From the NCBI RefSeq assembly GCF_900102695.1, contig NZ_FMVW01000001.1, positions 955,669 through 1,019,668 of the forward strand: DNA of 64,000 nt. The letters run 5' to 3'. Of the stretch, positions 8,157-18,255 are shown in pieces. The DNA is from Afifella marina DSM 2698. Its GTDB lineage: Bacteria > Pseudomonadota > Alphaproteobacteria > Rhizobiales > Afifellaceae. Each line of letters begins with the position of its first letter. Position 1 is the first letter of the stretch. The position numbers were made by a program, and so were the translations under genes. The notes beneath the pieces are model-generated. The model saw only the letters and a program-made list of their open reading frames with translations, searched no databases and was not told the origin of the DNA.

Positions 8157-9370
8157 TGTCCGGCTTTACTCAAATGGTGCTGGAGGCGGTCGAACAGACG
8201 CGCGACGTCCTCCTCGTTGTTGTAGAAATGCGCGGCGGCGCGCAGATGCCCGTCTTTCGCGGCAACGCGGATGCCATCCTCGGCAAGCTCCGCCTCCACC
8301 CGTTCGGCTGAAACGCCGCCAAGATCGAGGCTTACGATCCCGGCGCGTTCGTCCCACGCCCGGGGCGTGCGCACTTTGACGCCGATGCGGTCGGCCCCCT
8401 CGATGATGAGGTCGGTGAGCGCGTGCACCCGTTCTTCGATCGCATGGAGGCCGATGGCGGCGATGAATTCCGCCGAGCGACGCTGAATGGCGAGCCCGAG
8501 AAAGTTCGGATTGCCATATTCGAAACGGTGCGCATCCGGCGCATAGACGGGATCGGCAACCGTTCGGTCGAGCGTGTCGAAAGAGTATTTCGCGGCAAAG
8601 GGCGGCTGGAAACGGTTGAGCGCCCGCGGCGCGACATACATGAGCCCGGCACCGGTGACGCTCATTTGTGCCTTGTGACCGCCGGCGGCGACGACATCGG
8701 CGCCGAAATCGTCGAGCCGTCGGTCGAGGACGCCGAGCCCCTGGATCGCATCGACGACAAAAAGGATGTCCTGCGCCCGGCAGAATGCCGACAAGGCGTC
8801 GAGATCGGCGCGCTGGCCGAGACCGTAGGCGACCCAGGCAACCGAAAGGATCCGGGTGCGTGCATCGACGGCGGCCGTGAGCGCTTCCGTCGTCACCATT
8901 CCGGAGGGGTCGGCGGGGACGACGCGCACTTCGATGCCGCGATGTGCGAGCGGGCGCCACGGAAAGGTGTTGTTCTCGTGTTCCGCCTCGGAGATGACGA
9001 GATTGTCGCCGTCGCGCCAGTCGAAGCCCTGCGCCACGATATTGATCGCTTCGGAGGTGTTCTTGACGAGCGCAATCGTCTCAGGGGCGGCACCGAAAGT
9101 CGTGGCGACCTGGCGGCGCGTCGCCTCCACACCCTCCATGGAAAAGGAATGACGGCCGGCCTCGGAGGACGCGATGTCGGCGAACCATTCATAAGCAGCC
9201 TCTTCGGCCAAAGCCGGCAGCAGCGCTTTGCGGGCGATATCGAGGTAGGCGATCTTCTCGGTCGCCGGGAAGAGTCCGCGGATTTTCCGCCAGTTCGGCG
9301 TGCCGTCGGCAAGAAAAAGGGGCGAGGGGTGTTCGCCGACGAGGCCGGCTTCGGCTTTCGGATCGTTCAT
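8153..9370 (-). CDS. Class V PLP aminotransferase (cysteine desulfurase / isopenicillin N epimerase-like)
   Basis: A 405-aa fold-type I enzyme of the NifS/CsdB superfamily. Visible residues are NTSEAINIVAQG (cofactor phosphate region, about 104-115), the EAEHENN motif (about 128-134), Asp207 and Gln210 in VVDAIQGLG, and the Schiff-base Lys233 in AGGHKAQMS. The catalytic Cys-loop of true cysteine desulfurases is not evident near the C-terminus, where AAAHFYNNEEDV ends the fold. That suggests a lyase, epimerase or transaminase and not sulfur transfer. The start at 9370 (MNDPKAEAG) follows AGGACCT and leaves 7 bp to aapP. It overlaps the threonine-aldolase-like gene by 4 bp. Confidence 0.83.
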   Translation of the reverse strand: MNDPKAEAGLVGEHPSPLFLADGTPNWRKIRGLFPATEKIAYLDIARKALLPALAEEAAYEWFADIASSEAGRHSFSMEGVEATRRQVATTFGAAPETIALVKNTSEAINIVAQGFDWRDGDNLVISEAEHENNTFPWRPLAHRGIEVRVVPADPSGMVTTEALTAAVDARTRILSVAWVAYGLGQRADLDALSAFCRAQDILFVVDAIQGLGVLDRRLDDFGADVVAAGGHKAQMSVTGAGLMYVAPRALNRFQPPFAAKYSFDTLDRTVADPVYAPDAHRFEYGNPNFLGLAIQRRSAEFIAAIGLHAIEERVHALTDLIIEGADRIGVKVRTPRAWDERAGIVSLDLGGVSAERVEAELAEDGIRVAAKDGHLRAAAHFYNNEEDVARLFDRLQHHLSKAGQ

Positions 9371-9377
9371 TGAGGTC

Positions 9378-10130
9378 CTAGGTCGCGTGGGAGATCTGGC
9401 CGAGGAAACCGCGGGCGCGGTCAGTGGCGGGGGCGGAGAAAAAGGTCTCTGGCGGGGCAGCTTCGACGATCTCGCCCTGATCCATGAAGACGACAAGATC
9501 GGAGACGCGACGCGCAAAGCCCATCTCGTGCGTGACGACGATCATCGACTGGCCGGATTGCGCGAGCTCCTCCATGACGCCGAGCACCTCGTGCACCATT
9601 TCAGGGTCGAGCGCCGATGTCGGCTCGTCGAAGAGCATCACTTCCGGCTCCAGCATGAGGGCACGGGCGATCGCCACGCGCTGACGCTGGCCGCCGGACA
9701 GTTGACCAGGATATTTCCATGTCTGCGAGGTGAGCTGGACGCGCTCGAGCAGCCCTTTGGCTCGCTCCGTCGCCGCATCTTCCGGCTCGCCGCGCGCATA
9801 GATCGCGCCGAGCGTGAGATTGTCCATGACAGAGAGGTGGGGAAACAGATTGAAGTTCTGGAACACCATGCCGGTGTGGCTGCGCACCTCTGCGAGCCGT
9901 TCCTGTGTGCCGTCGAGCGTCGCCCCGCAAACGGTGAGTGTGCCTTCCTGAAAGCCCTCGAGCCCGTTGATGCAGCGGATCAGTGTCGATTTGCCGGAAC
10001 CTGACGGCCCACACAAGACGATGCGCTCTCCGGCCGCGAGCCCGAGCGAGACATCGCGCAGCACGTGGTGCTTGCCGAACCATTTGTTGACCGCCTGCAT
10101 GCTGACGACGAAGTCTTTTTGAGCCGTCAT
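9378..10130 (-). CDS. aapP: General L-amino acid ABC transporter ATP-binding protein AapP
   Basis: A 250-aa ABC ATPase of the polar-amino-acid class. Walker [10 protein letters not shown] at 41-49, Q-loop in [12 protein letters not shown], signature [15 protein letters not shown], Walker B and D-loop in [13 protein letters not shown], and the switch His in VVTHEMGFA. It energises the AapQ/AapM channel and lies 2 bp after aapM in the order aapJ-Q-M-P known from Rhizobium. Length agrees with AapP of about 250-257 residues. Confidence 0.93.
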   Translation of the reverse strand: MTAQKDFVVSMQAVNKWFGKHHVLRDVSLGLAAGERIVLCGPSGSGKSTLIRCINGLEGFQEGTLTVCGATLDGTQERLAEVRSHTGMVFQNFNLFPHLSVMDNLTLGAIYARGEPEDAATERAKGLLERVQLTSQTWKYPGQLSGGQRQRVAIARALMLEPEVMLFDEPTSALDPEMVHEVLGVMEELAQSGQSMIVVTHEMGFARRVSDLVVFMDQGEIVEAAPPETFFSAPATDRARGFLGQISHAT

Positions 10131-10132
10131 CG

Positions 10133-11257
10133 TTAGCGCTCCACCTTGCGGCCACGTCTGGCGTTGGCCTGTTCCAAAGACCGGCCGTAAAGCGACATGC
10201 CGGAGCAGATGAGGAAGTAGAGCAGGAAGACGAAGAGATAGCCTTCGAGCCCGTAGCGCACCCAGTTCGGATCTTGCAGGGCGGCCTTGGTTGCGCCGAG
10301 CACGTCGAAGAGGCCGAGGATGGAGAAGAAGGTCGTGTTCTTGAAGGCGCGGATGATGTCGTTGAAGAGCGCGGGAATGGAGATCGCGAGCGCCTGCGGC
10401 AGCACGATTTTGCGCATGCGTTGCCAGTAGCTGAGGCCGAGCGCCTTGGCGGCTTCCTCCTGTCCGTCCGGCAGCGCCTGCAGGCCGCCGCGCACCACCT
10501 CTGCGGCATAGGCCGCGAAGAAGATGATCATGCCGATCTCAGCCCGCACCAGCTTATCGACATTGAGCTGATCGGGCAGAAAGAGCGGCAGGATGAGTGC
10601 CGCGAAGAAGAGGACGACGAGAAGCGGAATGCCGCGCACGCATTCGATGGTGGCGACCGACAGGAAGCGGATGGCAGGCAGCTGCGAGCGACGTCCGAGT
10701 GCGAGCAGGATGGCAAGCGGCAGACCGCCGGCGACGGTGCCGCCGAAGATGAGGAAGGTGAGGGGAAGCCCGCCCCAAAGATCCGTTCCGACATGCGGCA
10801 TGCCGAAGATGCCGCCCTGCAGGAGGGCGATCGTGGCGATGAAGACGATGAGCCAGCCGATAAGGCGCAGCGAGACGGCGAAGAGGTTGGTGGCCGTCAA
10901 GACACCCCAGACGAGCCAGAGGGCGATGATGGCGCCGCCCCGCCATTGCTCCTGGTATGGGAAGGCGCCGAAGAGCATGACACGGTATTTTTCGGCAATC
11001 ACCGCCCAGCAGGCCCCGGCCGCATCCCGGCAGGCGGCGCCCTCCGGCGCATACCAGACGGCGTCCCAGATGGCCCAGCGGAAGAGGCCTGCAAGCGCCC
11101 AGACGGTGATCGCGGCAAGCACGATCGTAACGATGCTCATCAAGGGCGTTGCGAAATAACGCTTGTGCAGGCGGGCGAGAAAGCCCGTGCTGCCGAGGGG
11201 CGGCAGACGTGCCGGCGCGCCGCCGATTGTTGCGTAGGATGCTGGTGCTTCCGTCAT
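10133..11257 (-). CDS. aapM: General L-amino acid ABC transporter permease AapM
   Basis: A 374-aa inner-membrane permease. The long N-terminal part before the conserved BPD_transp_1 core contains an early helix ([17 protein letters not shown]) and a loop with cysteines; this extension is typical of Aap permeases and absent from the short HisM type. The EAA loop for ATPase contact is visible in [23 protein letters not shown]. The ATG at 11257 (MTEAPASYA) is chosen over a longer open frame because it sits right at the aapQ stop (11259). It pairs with AapQ. Confidence 0.92.
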   Translation of the reverse strand: MTEAPASYATIGGAPARLPPLGSTGFLARLHKRYFATPLMSIVTIVLAAITVWALAGLFRWAIWDAVWYAPEGAACRDAAGACWAVIAEKYRVMLFGAFPYQEQWRGGAIIALWLVWGVLTATNLFAVSLRLIGWLIVFIATIALLQGGIFGMPHVGTDLWGGLPLTFLIFGGTVAGGLPLAILLALGRRSQLPAIRFLSVATIECVRGIPLLVVLFFAALILPLFLPDQLNVDKLVRAEIGMIIFFAAYAAEVVRGGLQALPDGQEEAAKALGLSYWQRMRKIVLPQALAISIPALFNDIIRAFKNTTFFSILGLFDVLGATKAALQDPNWVRYGLEGYLFVFLLYFLICSGMSLYGRSLEQANARRGRKVER

Positions 11258-11258
11258 C

Positions 11259-12443
11259 TCAGCGCTCCGGTATCTGCACGAAGCCGTTGACGAAGTTCGC
11301 GACCGCACCGATCGCCAGCGACAAGGCGAGATAAACGGCCGCCATGATGCACAGGACCTCGATGGTGCGGCCGGAATAGGTGAGCATGGTGTTGGAGACG
11401 GAGAAGAGATCCGGGTAGCCGACGGCCACGCCGAGCGAGGAGTTCTTCAAGAGGCTCACATATTGTGCTGCGAGCGGCGGGATGATGACGCGCAGCGCCT
11501 GTGGCGCCACCACGCGGCGATAAAGGTCGATGCGGGTGAGGCCGATGGCGTTGGCCGCCTCGATCTGCCCGGAATCGACGCTGAGAAGGCCGCCGCGGAC
11601 GATCTCGGCGATGAAGGCCGCGATATAGAAGGAGAGGCCGAAATAGATGGCGAGGAACTCCGGCGACAGCGTTATGCCGCCGGCGAAATTGAATCCCTTC
11701 AGTTCCGGGATCGACCAGGTGAGCGGCATGCCGAAGGCGAGCCAGACGAGGAGCGCCGGAACGAAGATGGTGGCGAGAAGGACCGGCTTTGCGGACTTCC
11801 ATTTTTGCCCGGTGCGCCTGCGGCGACGGTCGGCGAGATGCGCCACCCACCAGGCGAGAGCACAGCCGGCGAGGAAGGCGGCGGCAACTGCGGTGAACGC
11901 CGTCATGTTCTCCGGCGCCGGAATGGTCAGCCCCCGGTTGGAGGCAAAGACGAAGTCGAAGAAGGACCAGGACAGGCGCGCCGCCGGAAACAACGTAAAG
12001 AAGGTGTACCAGAAGACGATCTGGACGAGCTGCGGCGTGTTGCGGAAGGCGTAGACATAGGCGCGGGCAAGGCTGCTTGCGAGCGCGTTGGGCGAAAGCC
12101 GTGCGAAGCCCACGATCGCGCCGATGATGCTGGCCGTGACAATGCTGACGGCGGACAGCAACACCGTGTTGCCGAGGCCGACGGCGAAGGCCTTCAAATA
12201 GGTGTCACCGGAGGTGAAGCTAAAGAAGGCTTCGCCGAGGGCGAATTGCGTCTCGTCGAAGAGAAAGCCGAGACCAGAGGTCATGCCACGGTCGATCAGC
12301 GCCTGACGCGCGTTGAGCACGAGCCAGATGCCGAGCGCGGCAAGCGCGGCGAGAAGCAGTGCCTGCCAGGCGATGGCGCGAGAGCGCGGCTGGCGCCAGA
12401 AAGGCACCGCGCTCTCTCCATTTGTCGAGGGGGTGTGGGTCAT
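11259..12443 (-). CDS. aapQ: General L-amino acid ABC transporter permease AapQ
   Basis: A 394-aa permease with the large extra periplasmic/membrane segment between the first helices and the core that marks AapQ (usual length about 400). The permease core shows FRNTPQLVQIVFWYTFF and the EAA loop IEAANAIGLTRIDLYRRVVAPQA. It follows aapJ by 41 bp and abuts aapM. With AapM it forms the heterodimeric channel for a broad range of L-amino acids. Confidence 0.93.
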   Translation of the reverse strand: MTHTPSTNGESAVPFWRQPRSRAIAWQALLLAALAALGIWLVLNARQALIDRGMTSGLGFLFDETQFALGEAFFSFTSGDTYLKAFAVGLGNTVLLSAVSIVTASIIGAIVGFARLSPNALASSLARAYVYAFRNTPQLVQIVFWYTFFTLFPAARLSWSFFDFVFASNRGLTIPAPENMTAFTAVAAAFLAGCALAWWVAHLADRRRRRTGQKWKSAKPVLLATIFVPALLVWLAFGMPLTWSIPELKGFNFAGGITLSPEFLAIYFGLSFYIAAFIAEIVRGGLLSVDSGQIEAANAIGLTRIDLYRRVVAPQALRVIIPPLAAQYVSLLKNSSLGVAVGYPDLFSVSNTMLTYSGRTIEVLCIMAAVYLALSLAIGAVANFVNGFVQIPER

Positions 12444-12484
12444 GACCTCGGTCGCATCGATCTCACGAGTGAGCTCAACTGTTC

Positions 12485-13513
12485 TCAGAGCGGCGGCGAG
12501 TAAATGAGGCCGCCGTCGGTGTAGAGGGCGTTGAGGCCGCGATCGAGCTTCAAGGGAGAGCCCTTGCCGACGTTGCGGTCGAAGACTTCGCCGTAATTGC
12601 CGACCTGCTTGATGACCTTGTAGGCCCAGTCCGGATCGAGCCCGAGCCCGTCGCCGCCGGCCTTGTCGACGCCCAACAGCCTGCGCACGGCCGCGTCGTC
12701 GCTGCTTTCCTTCACCTCATCGACGTTTTCGGAGGTGACGCCGCTCTCTTCGGCCTGGAAGAGCGTGAAGACGGTCCACTGCACGATGTCGCGCCATTGC
12801 GGATCGTCCTGCCGCACGACCGGTCCCATCGGGTCCTTGCCGAAGAGCTCGGGCAGGATGACGTAATCGTCCGGATTGGGGGCGACGGCAGCACGCGTCG
12901 AAGACAGGCCGGAGGAGGACTGCACGGCAACGTCGCAGCGTCCGCCGAAGAAGGCCGTGTTGATTTCCTTCTGGTCCTCGATCACCACGAGTTGCAGGGA
13001 GATGCCGTACTTCTTCTGAATGTCGGAGACGACGCGCTCGGAAGTGGAGCCGGGGCGCACGCACACGCTCGCTCCGTCGAGTTCGGCAACGCTGGTGACG
13101 CCGAGCTCCTTCGGCACCATCAGGCCCTGGCCGTCGTAGAAAGTCGGCGAGACGAAATCGAGGCCGAGATCGGTGTCGCGGCCGCGCGTCCAGGTGGTGT
13201 TGGCGACGGTAACGTCGACTTCGCCGGTCTGCAGGGCGGTGAGACGCGTCTGATTGTTGGTCTTGAGCAGCTTGACCTTGCTCGCATCGCCGAGGGTGGC
13301 GGCGGCGATGGCGCGGCAGGTGTCGACGTCGAGGCCCTGCCAGGCGCCCTGGCTGTCGACGGAGGAAAAGCCCGGCCGGCTGCCGTTGACGGCGCAGGTG
13401 ACGACGCCGGCCGCTTTCACGTCGTCGAGGGTGCCGGCGATGGCCGGCGTCTGAAAGCCGGCCGCGGAGATCGCGCCGACGAGAAGCCCGCCGGCAAATA
13501 GGTGCTTCATCAT
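12485..13513 (-). CDS. aapJ: General L-amino acid ABC transporter periplasmic binding protein AapJ
   Basis: A 342-aa SBP_bac_3 protein. Signal peptide at about residues 1-25 (MMKHLFAGGLLVGAISAAGF, then cleavage near PAIA-GTL). The mature start GTLDDVKAAGVVTCAVNGSRPGF and the core ALQTGEVDVTVANTTWTRGRD, FYDGQGLMVPKELG and SVCVRPGSTSE are typical of AapJ/BztA binding proteins. The start is one of the tandem ATGs at 13513/13510; the first overlaps the GntR stop as ATGATGA, so translation is coupled to the regulator. It captures L-amino acids for AapQMP. Confidence 0.93.
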   Translation of the reverse strand: MMKHLFAGGLLVGAISAAGFQTPAIAGTLDDVKAAGVVTCAVNGSRPGFSSVDSQGAWQGLDVDTCRAIAAATLGDASKVKLLKTNNQTRLTALQTGEVDVTVANTTWTRGRDTDLGLDFVSPTFYDGQGLMVPKELGVTSVAELDGASVCVRPGSTSERVVSDIQKKYGISLQLVVIEDQKEINTAFFGGRCDVAVQSSSGLSSTRAAVAPNPDDYVILPELFGKDPMGPVVRQDDPQWRDIVQWTVFTLFQAEESGVTSENVDEVKESSDDAAVRRLLGVDKAGGDGLGLDPDWAYKVIKQVGNYGEVFDRNVGKGSPLKLDRGLNALYTDGGLIYSPPL

Positions 13514-14208
13514 ATGTTCTCTGTGCCTCTTGTCTTGTCTTTGGTTTTGTCTGTTCCGGGTGCCCGATCGAGCTCCAATCTGATCTCGAGGCCGCGCTTC
13601 AGATGTCTGCGCATCAGTTCGGCGGCTTTCTCGGGCTGGCGGTCCACGATCGCTTCGAAGATCGTGATGTGCTCGACCAGGATTTCCTGGACGAGAGCGT
13701 GTGCGAAGTACCGCGGCAGGTGGAATGCCAGGCGGAATCGCATGCGCATCAGGCGCACCATCTCGGCAAGAGGGGCGCTGGCGGAAGATTGGATGAGCGC
13801 GTCGTGAAAGTCGGTGCCGACGTCGTCGATCTCGCGGGAGGTGAAGGCGGAGGGATCGCGCGCCATGATGCGCATCTTCTCTCCGCATGCGCTCAAAGCG
13901 AGGCTCGGTCCTCGTTCGGCAGCCCGGCGCGCGGCCAGACATTCGAGCGCCTCGCGCAGCTCGTAGATGTCGCTGATGTCGCCCGCTGAGAGCTTCCGGA
14001 TGAAGGTTCCGCGCGCCGGCTTAACCTCCACGACGCCTTCCTGCTCGAGCTGGCGCAACGCGTCGCGCACCGGCATGCGCCCGATGCCGAGCTGCTGGGC
14101 GAGCTTACGCTCCGACAAGGGATGATCCGTCTCGAAGCTGCCCCCGAAGATCAAATCGACGAGGCGGCTATAGGCGCGGTCACGCTCGAACTCGAAGGAA
14201 ACTGCCAT
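13510..14208 (-). CDS. GntR-family (FCD) transcriptional regulator of the aap operon
   Basis: A 232-aa regulator. Winged HTH at about residues 8-70 (LSERKLAQQLGIGRMPVRDALRQLEQEG, then the wing VKPARGTFIRKL), followed by an all-helical FCD ligand-binding domain. The metal-binding pattern of FCD proteins is represented by Asp/His in TDFHDAL, HRHL-like EHITIFEAI and MRRHLKRGLE. The start at 14208 (MAVSFEFERD) is preferred since the longer frame runs into the promoter palindrome. It is first in the same operon as aapJQMP and the two PLP enzymes, so it probably controls them and itself, with an amino acid or its breakdown product as ligand. Confidence 0.88.
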   Translation of the reverse strand: MAVSFEFERDRAYSRLVDLIFGGSFETDHPLSERKLAQQLGIGRMPVRDALRQLEQEGVVEVKPARGTFIRKLSAGDISDIYELREALECLAARRAAERGPSLALSACGEKMRIMARDPSAFTSREIDDVGTDFHDALIQSSASAPLAEMVRLMRMRFRLAFHLPRYFAHALVQEILVEHITIFEAIVDRQPEKAAELMRRHLKRGLEIRLELDRAPGTDKTKDKTRGTENI

Positions 14209-14225
14209 AAGGATCAGACTGGCTG

Positions 14226-14239
14226 ACTGGTATACCAGT
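14226..14239. promoter_or_regulatory. Perfect palindrome ACTGGTATACCAGT, likely GntR/FCD operator
   Basis: A 14-bp perfect palindrome centred 24 bp upstream of the GntR ATG. FCD-type GntR regulators bind short palindromes with TGGTATACCA-like or TTGTATACAA-like cores, so this is the probable autoregulatory site controlling the whole aap operon. Confidence 0.7.
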
Positions 14240-14568
14240 TGCAAGCCTAAAAATTCGGCGCGGCGCAATTCTGGCCTGAACCTCTTCGCGCTTGTGGAAT
14301 TTGCTGTCTCGCGAGGTGCACGAAGATGACGGCAACGTCGTCTGTTCATGCGGATGCCGCGAGAGCGACCGGCGAGGCCGCAAACCTGGATGCTGGCCCT
14401 GAGTTTATCCTTTTGCGCTCAGGCCGTTGCCGAGCCGGGCGGGGATGCTTATTAGCTGGGACGGTCCGCCTTTCGCGGATCCATGCCGTGGCGCGACGGG
14501 CCGATCCGGCCTCGCACAATGCTGTCGTGCCTCCGGCCTCACAAGGCCAGAAGGAATACCAAAAACCA
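14240..14568. other. Intergenic region before ilvD
   Basis: About 330 bases between the GntR promoter and the dehydratase start. The frame of the dehydratase stays open back to 14326 but shows no family character there. A small hairpin GGCC-TCACAA-GGCC (about 14535-14550) is present. No leader peptide or riboswitch can be recognised. Confidence 0.4.
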
Positions 14569-16404
14569 ATGCCCTCTTATCGCTCACGCACAACCACCCA
14601 TGGACGAAACATGGCCGGCGCGCGCGGCCTTTGGCGCGCCACCGGCATGAAGGACAATGATTTCGGCAAGCCGATTATTGCCGTCGTGAATTCTTTCACG
14701 CAGTTCGTACCGGGCCATGTGCACCTCAAAGATCTCGGCCAGCTCGTGGCCCGCGAGATCGAAGCGGCGGGGGGCGTCGCCAAGGAATTCAACACCATCG
14801 CCGTCGATGACGGCATCGCCATGGGCCATGACGGCATGCTCTATTCGCTGCCGTCGCGTGAGCTCATCGCGGATGCCGTGGAATACATGGTCAATGCGCA
14901 TTGCGCCGATGCGATGGTGTGCATCTCCAATTGCGACAAGATCACTCCCGGCATGCTGATGGCGTCCATGCGCCTCAACATTCCGACCGTCTTCGTCTCC
15001 GGCGGCCCGATGGAAGCCGGCAAGGTGGTGCTCGACGGCAAGTCGCAATCGCTCGATCTGATCGATGCGATGGTGGCGGCGGCCGACGACCGCGTCAGCG
15101 AAGAGGACGTGCAGGTCATTGAACGCTCTGCTTGCCCGACCTGCGGATCATGCTCGGGCATGTTCACGGCCAATTCCATGAACTGCCTGACAGAAGCGCT
15201 CGGCCTCTCCTTGCCCGGCAACGGCACGACGCTTGCGACCCATGCCGACCGCCGCAGGCTCTTCGTCGAGGCGGGACATCTGATCGTCGATCTCGCCCAG
15301 CGCTGCTACGAGCAGGACGACGAGAACGTCCTGCCGCGCAAGATCGCCACCAAGGCGTCGTTCGAGAACGCCATGGCGCTCGACATCGCCATGGGCGGCT
15401 CCACCAACACCGTCCTCCACATCCTGGCGGCCGCTCAGGAAGGCGAGGTCGACTTCACCATGGACGACATCGACCGCCTGTCGCGGCATGTCCCGGTCCT
15501 GTGCAAGGTGGCGCCGGCCAAGAACGACGTGCATGTGGAAGATGTGCACCGCGCTGGCGGCATCATGGCGATCCTGGGCGAACTCGACCGTGCGGGTCTG
15601 ATCAACCGCGACGTGGCGACCGTCCATGCCGAGACGCTCGGCGATGCGATCGAGCGCTGGGACGTGCGCCGCGCGGCCTCCGAGACGGTCACGGAATTCT
15701 TCCGTGCCGCGCCGGGCGGTGTGCCGAGCCAGGAAGCCTTCAGCCAGGATAATCGCTGGCGCGAGCTCGACCTCGATCGCGAAGCGGGCGTCATCCGCGA
15801 TGCCGAGCATCCGTTCTCCAAGGATGGCGGACTTGCCGTTCTGAAGGGCAACATCGCGCTCAACGGCTGCATCGTGAAAACGGCGGGCGTCGACGACTCG
15901 ATCCTGAAATTCTCAGGCCCTGCGCGGGTCTTCGAAAGCCAGGACGAGAGCGTGCATGCGATTCTGTCGAACAAGGTTGCCGCCGGCGACGTCGTGGTGA
16001 TCCGCTACGAGGGACCGCGCGGGGGCCCCGGCATGCAGGAGATGCTCTATCCGACGAGCTATCTGAAGTCGAAAGGCCTCGGCAAAGCTTGCGCGCTTGT
16101 CACCGATGGGCGTTTCTCCGGCGGTACGTCGGGTCTCTCGATCGGCCATGCCTCGCCGGAAGCGGCCGAGGGCGGGGCGATCGGACTCGTGCGCGACGGC
16201 GACATGATCGAGATCGACATTCCGAACCGCACCATCAACCTTCTGGTGGACGATGCGGAGCTCGCAAGCCGGCGCGCCGAGCAGGATAAAGCTGGGTGGA
16301 AGCCGGCGAAACCGCGCAAGCGCCAGGTGACGACGGCACTCAAGGCCTATGCGGCGCTGACGACGAGCGCCGACAAGGGCGCCGTTCGCCGCGTTCCGGA
16401 ATGA
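14569..16404 (+). CDS. ilvD: Dihydroxy-acid dehydratase
   Basis: A 611-aa protein, full length for IlvD/EDD dehydratases. It converts 2,3-dihydroxy-3-methyl-acids to branched 2-oxo-acids in valine, isoleucine and leucine/pantothenate synthesis. The Fe-S ligands and Mg site are visible: [11 protein letters not shown] (80-90), Cys122-Asp123-Lys124 in NCDKITPGM, and Cys195 in [16 protein letters not shown] (189-204). The C-terminal catalytic Ser lies in [38 protein letters not shown] matches the usual IlvD N-terminus and fixes the start at 14569. The gene is monocistronic and ends in a strong terminator. A sugar-acid dehydratase is less likely given the N-terminus and length. Confidence 0.93.
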   Translation: MPSYRSRTTTHGRNMAGARGLWRATGMKDNDFGKPIIAVVNSFTQFVPGHVHLKDLGQLVAREIEAAGGVAKEFNTIAVDDGIAMGHDGMLYSLPSRELIADAVEYMVNAHCADAMVCISNCDKITPGMLMASMRLNIPTVFVSGGPMEAGKVVLDGKSQSLDLIDAMVAAADDRVSEEDVQVIERSACPTCGSCSGMFTANSMNCLTEALGLSLPGNGTTLATHADRRRLFVEAGHLIVDLAQRCYEQDDENVLPRKIATKASFENAMALDIAMGGSTNTVLHILAAAQEGEVDFTMDDIDRLSRHVPVLCKVAPAKNDVHVEDVHRAGGIMAILGELDRAGLINRDVATVHAETLGDAIERWDVRRAASETVTEFFRAAPGGVPSQEAFSQDNRWRELDLDREAGVIRDAEHPFSKDGGLAVLKGNIALNGCIVKTAGVDDSILKFSGPARVFESQDESVHAILSNKVAAGDVVVIRYEGPRGGPGMQEMLYPTSYLKSKGLGKACALVTDGRFSGGTSGLSIGHASPEAAEGGAIGLVRDGDMIEIDIPNRTINLLVDDAELASRRAEQDKAGWKPAKPRKRQVTTALKAYAALTTSADKGAVRRVPE

Positions 16405-16415
16405 TCTGAGACATT

Positions 16416-16459
16416 TCCGGCGGCTTTTGCGTCTCCCGTGAGGCGTGAAAGCCGCCGGA
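16416..16459. terminator. Strong bidirectional terminator between ilvD and sitD
   Basis: Twelve perfect base pairs, TCCGGCGGCTTT (16416-16427) with AAAGCCGCCGGA (16448-16459), around a 20-nt loop, between two convergent genes. The A/T ends of the stem allow use on both strands. Confidence 0.75.
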
Positions 16460-16480
16460 GCTTATTGCGCTCGGCAGGGC

Positions 16481-17350
16481 TTAGCCGAGTTTCTCGGGCT
16501 CGGTCGAGGCTCCCGAAACTTGGCCGCGCGACCGGCCGGACAGCGTCGTCGCCAGAAAAACCGCGACGAAACAGGCGGCGAGCAGGAGCACGATCGTCGG
16601 CGCCGGCGCGCTGTCGATGAAAAAGCTCGCATAGACGCCAAGGAACGCGCAGGCGAGCGACAGCGTCACCGCCACCAGCATCATCGCCCCGAAACGGCGC
16701 GTTACCAGGAAGGCGATCGCGCCGGGCGCGATCAGGAGCGCGATCGTCAGAATGATGCCGGTTGCCTTGAGCGCACCGACGATCGTCAACGACAGGATGG
16801 CGAGAAGCCCGTAATGCATCACCCGCACGGGTAGCCCGATGGCACGCGCATGCTGCGGATCGAAGGCATGCAGGAGAAGGTCGCGCCATTTGGCGGCGAT
16901 GATGGCGACGGTGAGGATAGCGATCGCAGCACTCTGCCAAAGATCGAAAGGCAGCACGCCCAGGATGTTGCCGAAGAGGATATGGTCGAGATGCACTTCG
17001 GTCTGGATCTTCGTGTAGAGGACGAGGCCAAAGCCGAACATGCCTGAGAACACGATGCCCATGATCGTATCCTGTTTGATGCGGGAATTCTGGCTGAGAT
17101 AGCCGGTTGCGATGGCGCAGGTCATGCCCGCGGCGAAGGCGCCCACGACGAGCGGCAGCCCGACGAGATAGGCGATCACCACGCCCGGAAAAATCGCATG
17201 CGAGATGGCGTCGCCCATCAGCGACCAGCCTTTTAGGACCAGAAAGCACGACAAAAGCGCCGAGGGGATGGCGACGAGAACCGCAATCAGCATCGCCTCA
17301 CGCATGAAGGGCAGGGTGAAGGGAAGCATCGCCTGATCAAAGAAGCTCAT
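16481..17350 (-). CDS. sitD: Manganese/iron ABC transporter permease SitD
   Basis: A 289-aa ABC-3 family permease with about eight hydrophobic helices. It contains the family's cytoplasmic ATPase-contact region SLMGDAISHAIFPGVVIAYLVGLP near residues 28-48. Its start overlaps sitC's stop as ATGA (17347-17350). It is the last gene of sitABCD and is closed by the terminator shared with ilvD. Zinc transport by related ZnuB proteins is the main alternative, but two different permeases plus a Mur-like regulator argue for manganese. Confidence 0.88.
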   Translation of the reverse strand: MSFFDQAMLPFTLPFMREAMLIAVLVAIPSALLSCFLVLKGWSLMGDAISHAIFPGVVIAYLVGLPLVVGAFAAGMTCAIATGYLSQNSRIKQDTIMGIVFSGMFGFGLVLYTKIQTEVHLDHILFGNILGVLPFDLWQSAAIAILTVAIIAAKWRDLLLHAFDPQHARAIGLPVRVMHYGLLAILSLTIVGALKATGIILTIALLIAPGAIAFLVTRRFGAMMLVAVTLSLACAFLGVYASFFIDSAPAPTIVLLLAACFVAVFLATTLSGRSRGQVSGASTEPEKLG

Positions 17351-18255
17351 GACAGATCCCCCGTCGAAAACTGGGGCATCGGCTGCGCCTCGTCCTGCCG
17401 CTCTCCGTCCTGCAGCGCCTCACGGGCGCGGCGCCTGGCGGCGAGAAGCCCATGCTTGGGCGCCACGACGAAGGCGACGAGGAAGATCAGCGTCTGCAGG
17501 ACGATGATGATGCCGCCGGTGGCCCCGTTCAGAAAATAGCTCGCATAGGCGCCGACGAAGCTCGTTGTCGCCCCGATGACCACGCTGAGAACGATGAGGC
17601 GGGGGAACCTGTCGGTCAAAAGATAGGCTGTGGCGCCCGGCGTCACCACCATGGCGATGACCAGGAATGCGCCGACCGTCTGCAGCGCGGCGACGGTGGA
17701 AGCGCTCAGCAGCGTAAAGAAGACGAGCCGCATCAGACCGGGATTGATGCCGATCGAGCGGGCATGGTTCTCGTCGAAGAACACCACCATCAAATCCTTC
17801 CACTTGGCGATGAGGATGGTGAGCGAGACCGCGGCGATGATGACGAGCTGCATCGTGTCGGCCGGCGTGATCGCCAGAATGTTGCCGAGCACGATCGTCT
17901 GGATGTCGACGGCGGCGGGCGACAGCGACACCATGAAGAGCCCGAGCCCGAAGAAGGACGTGAAGATGAGGCCGATGATGGCGTCTTCGCGCAGCTTGGT
18001 GCGGTGGTTGAGGAAGAGCATGGCGCCGGCGGCAAGCCCGCCGGAAAGAAAGGCGCCGAAGGAAAAGGGCAGGCCCAGCATATAGGCGCCCGCGACGCCC
18101 GGCACGATGGAATGGGAGAGTGCATCGCCGATGAGCGACCAGCCTTTCAGCATCAGATAGGCGGAGAGGAAGGCGCAGGTGGCGCCGACGAGCGCGCTCA
18201 CCCACATGGCGTTGACCATGTATTGATAGGCAAACGGTTCCAGAAGCTGGCTCAT
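17347..18255 (-). CDS. sitC: Manganese/iron ABC transporter permease SitC
   Basis: A 302-aa ABC-3 permease, paralogous to SitD. The contact motif is [24 protein letters not shown] near residues 35-58. The start at 18255 ([13 protein letters not shown]) is chosen because it overlaps the ATPase gene by 4 bp and fits family length; the longer open frame is antisense-like. Multiple hydrophobic helices follow, with a hydrophilic C-terminal tail rich in Arg and Glu. Together with SitD it forms the metal channel. Confidence 0.88.
   Translation of the reverse strand: MSQLLEPFAYQYMVNAMWVSALVGATCAFLSAYLMLKGWSLIGDALSHSIVPGVAGAYMLGLPFSFGAFLSGGLAAGAMLFLNHRTKLREDAIIGLIFTSFFGLGLFMVSLSPAAVDIQTIVLGNILAITPADTMQLVIIAAVSLTILIAKWKDLMVVFFDENHARSIGINPGLMRLVFFTLLSASTVAALQTVGAFLVIAMVVTPGATAYLLTDRFPRLIVLSVVIGATTSFVGAYASYFLNGATGGIIIVLQTLIFLVAFVVAPKHGLLAARRRAREALQDGERQDEAQPMPQFSTGDLS

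Noticed and set aside
8153..9370. Annotating the class V enzyme as cysteine desulfurase
   Set aside because: No catalytic Cys in a C-terminal loop is visible and no Fe-S assembly genes are near.
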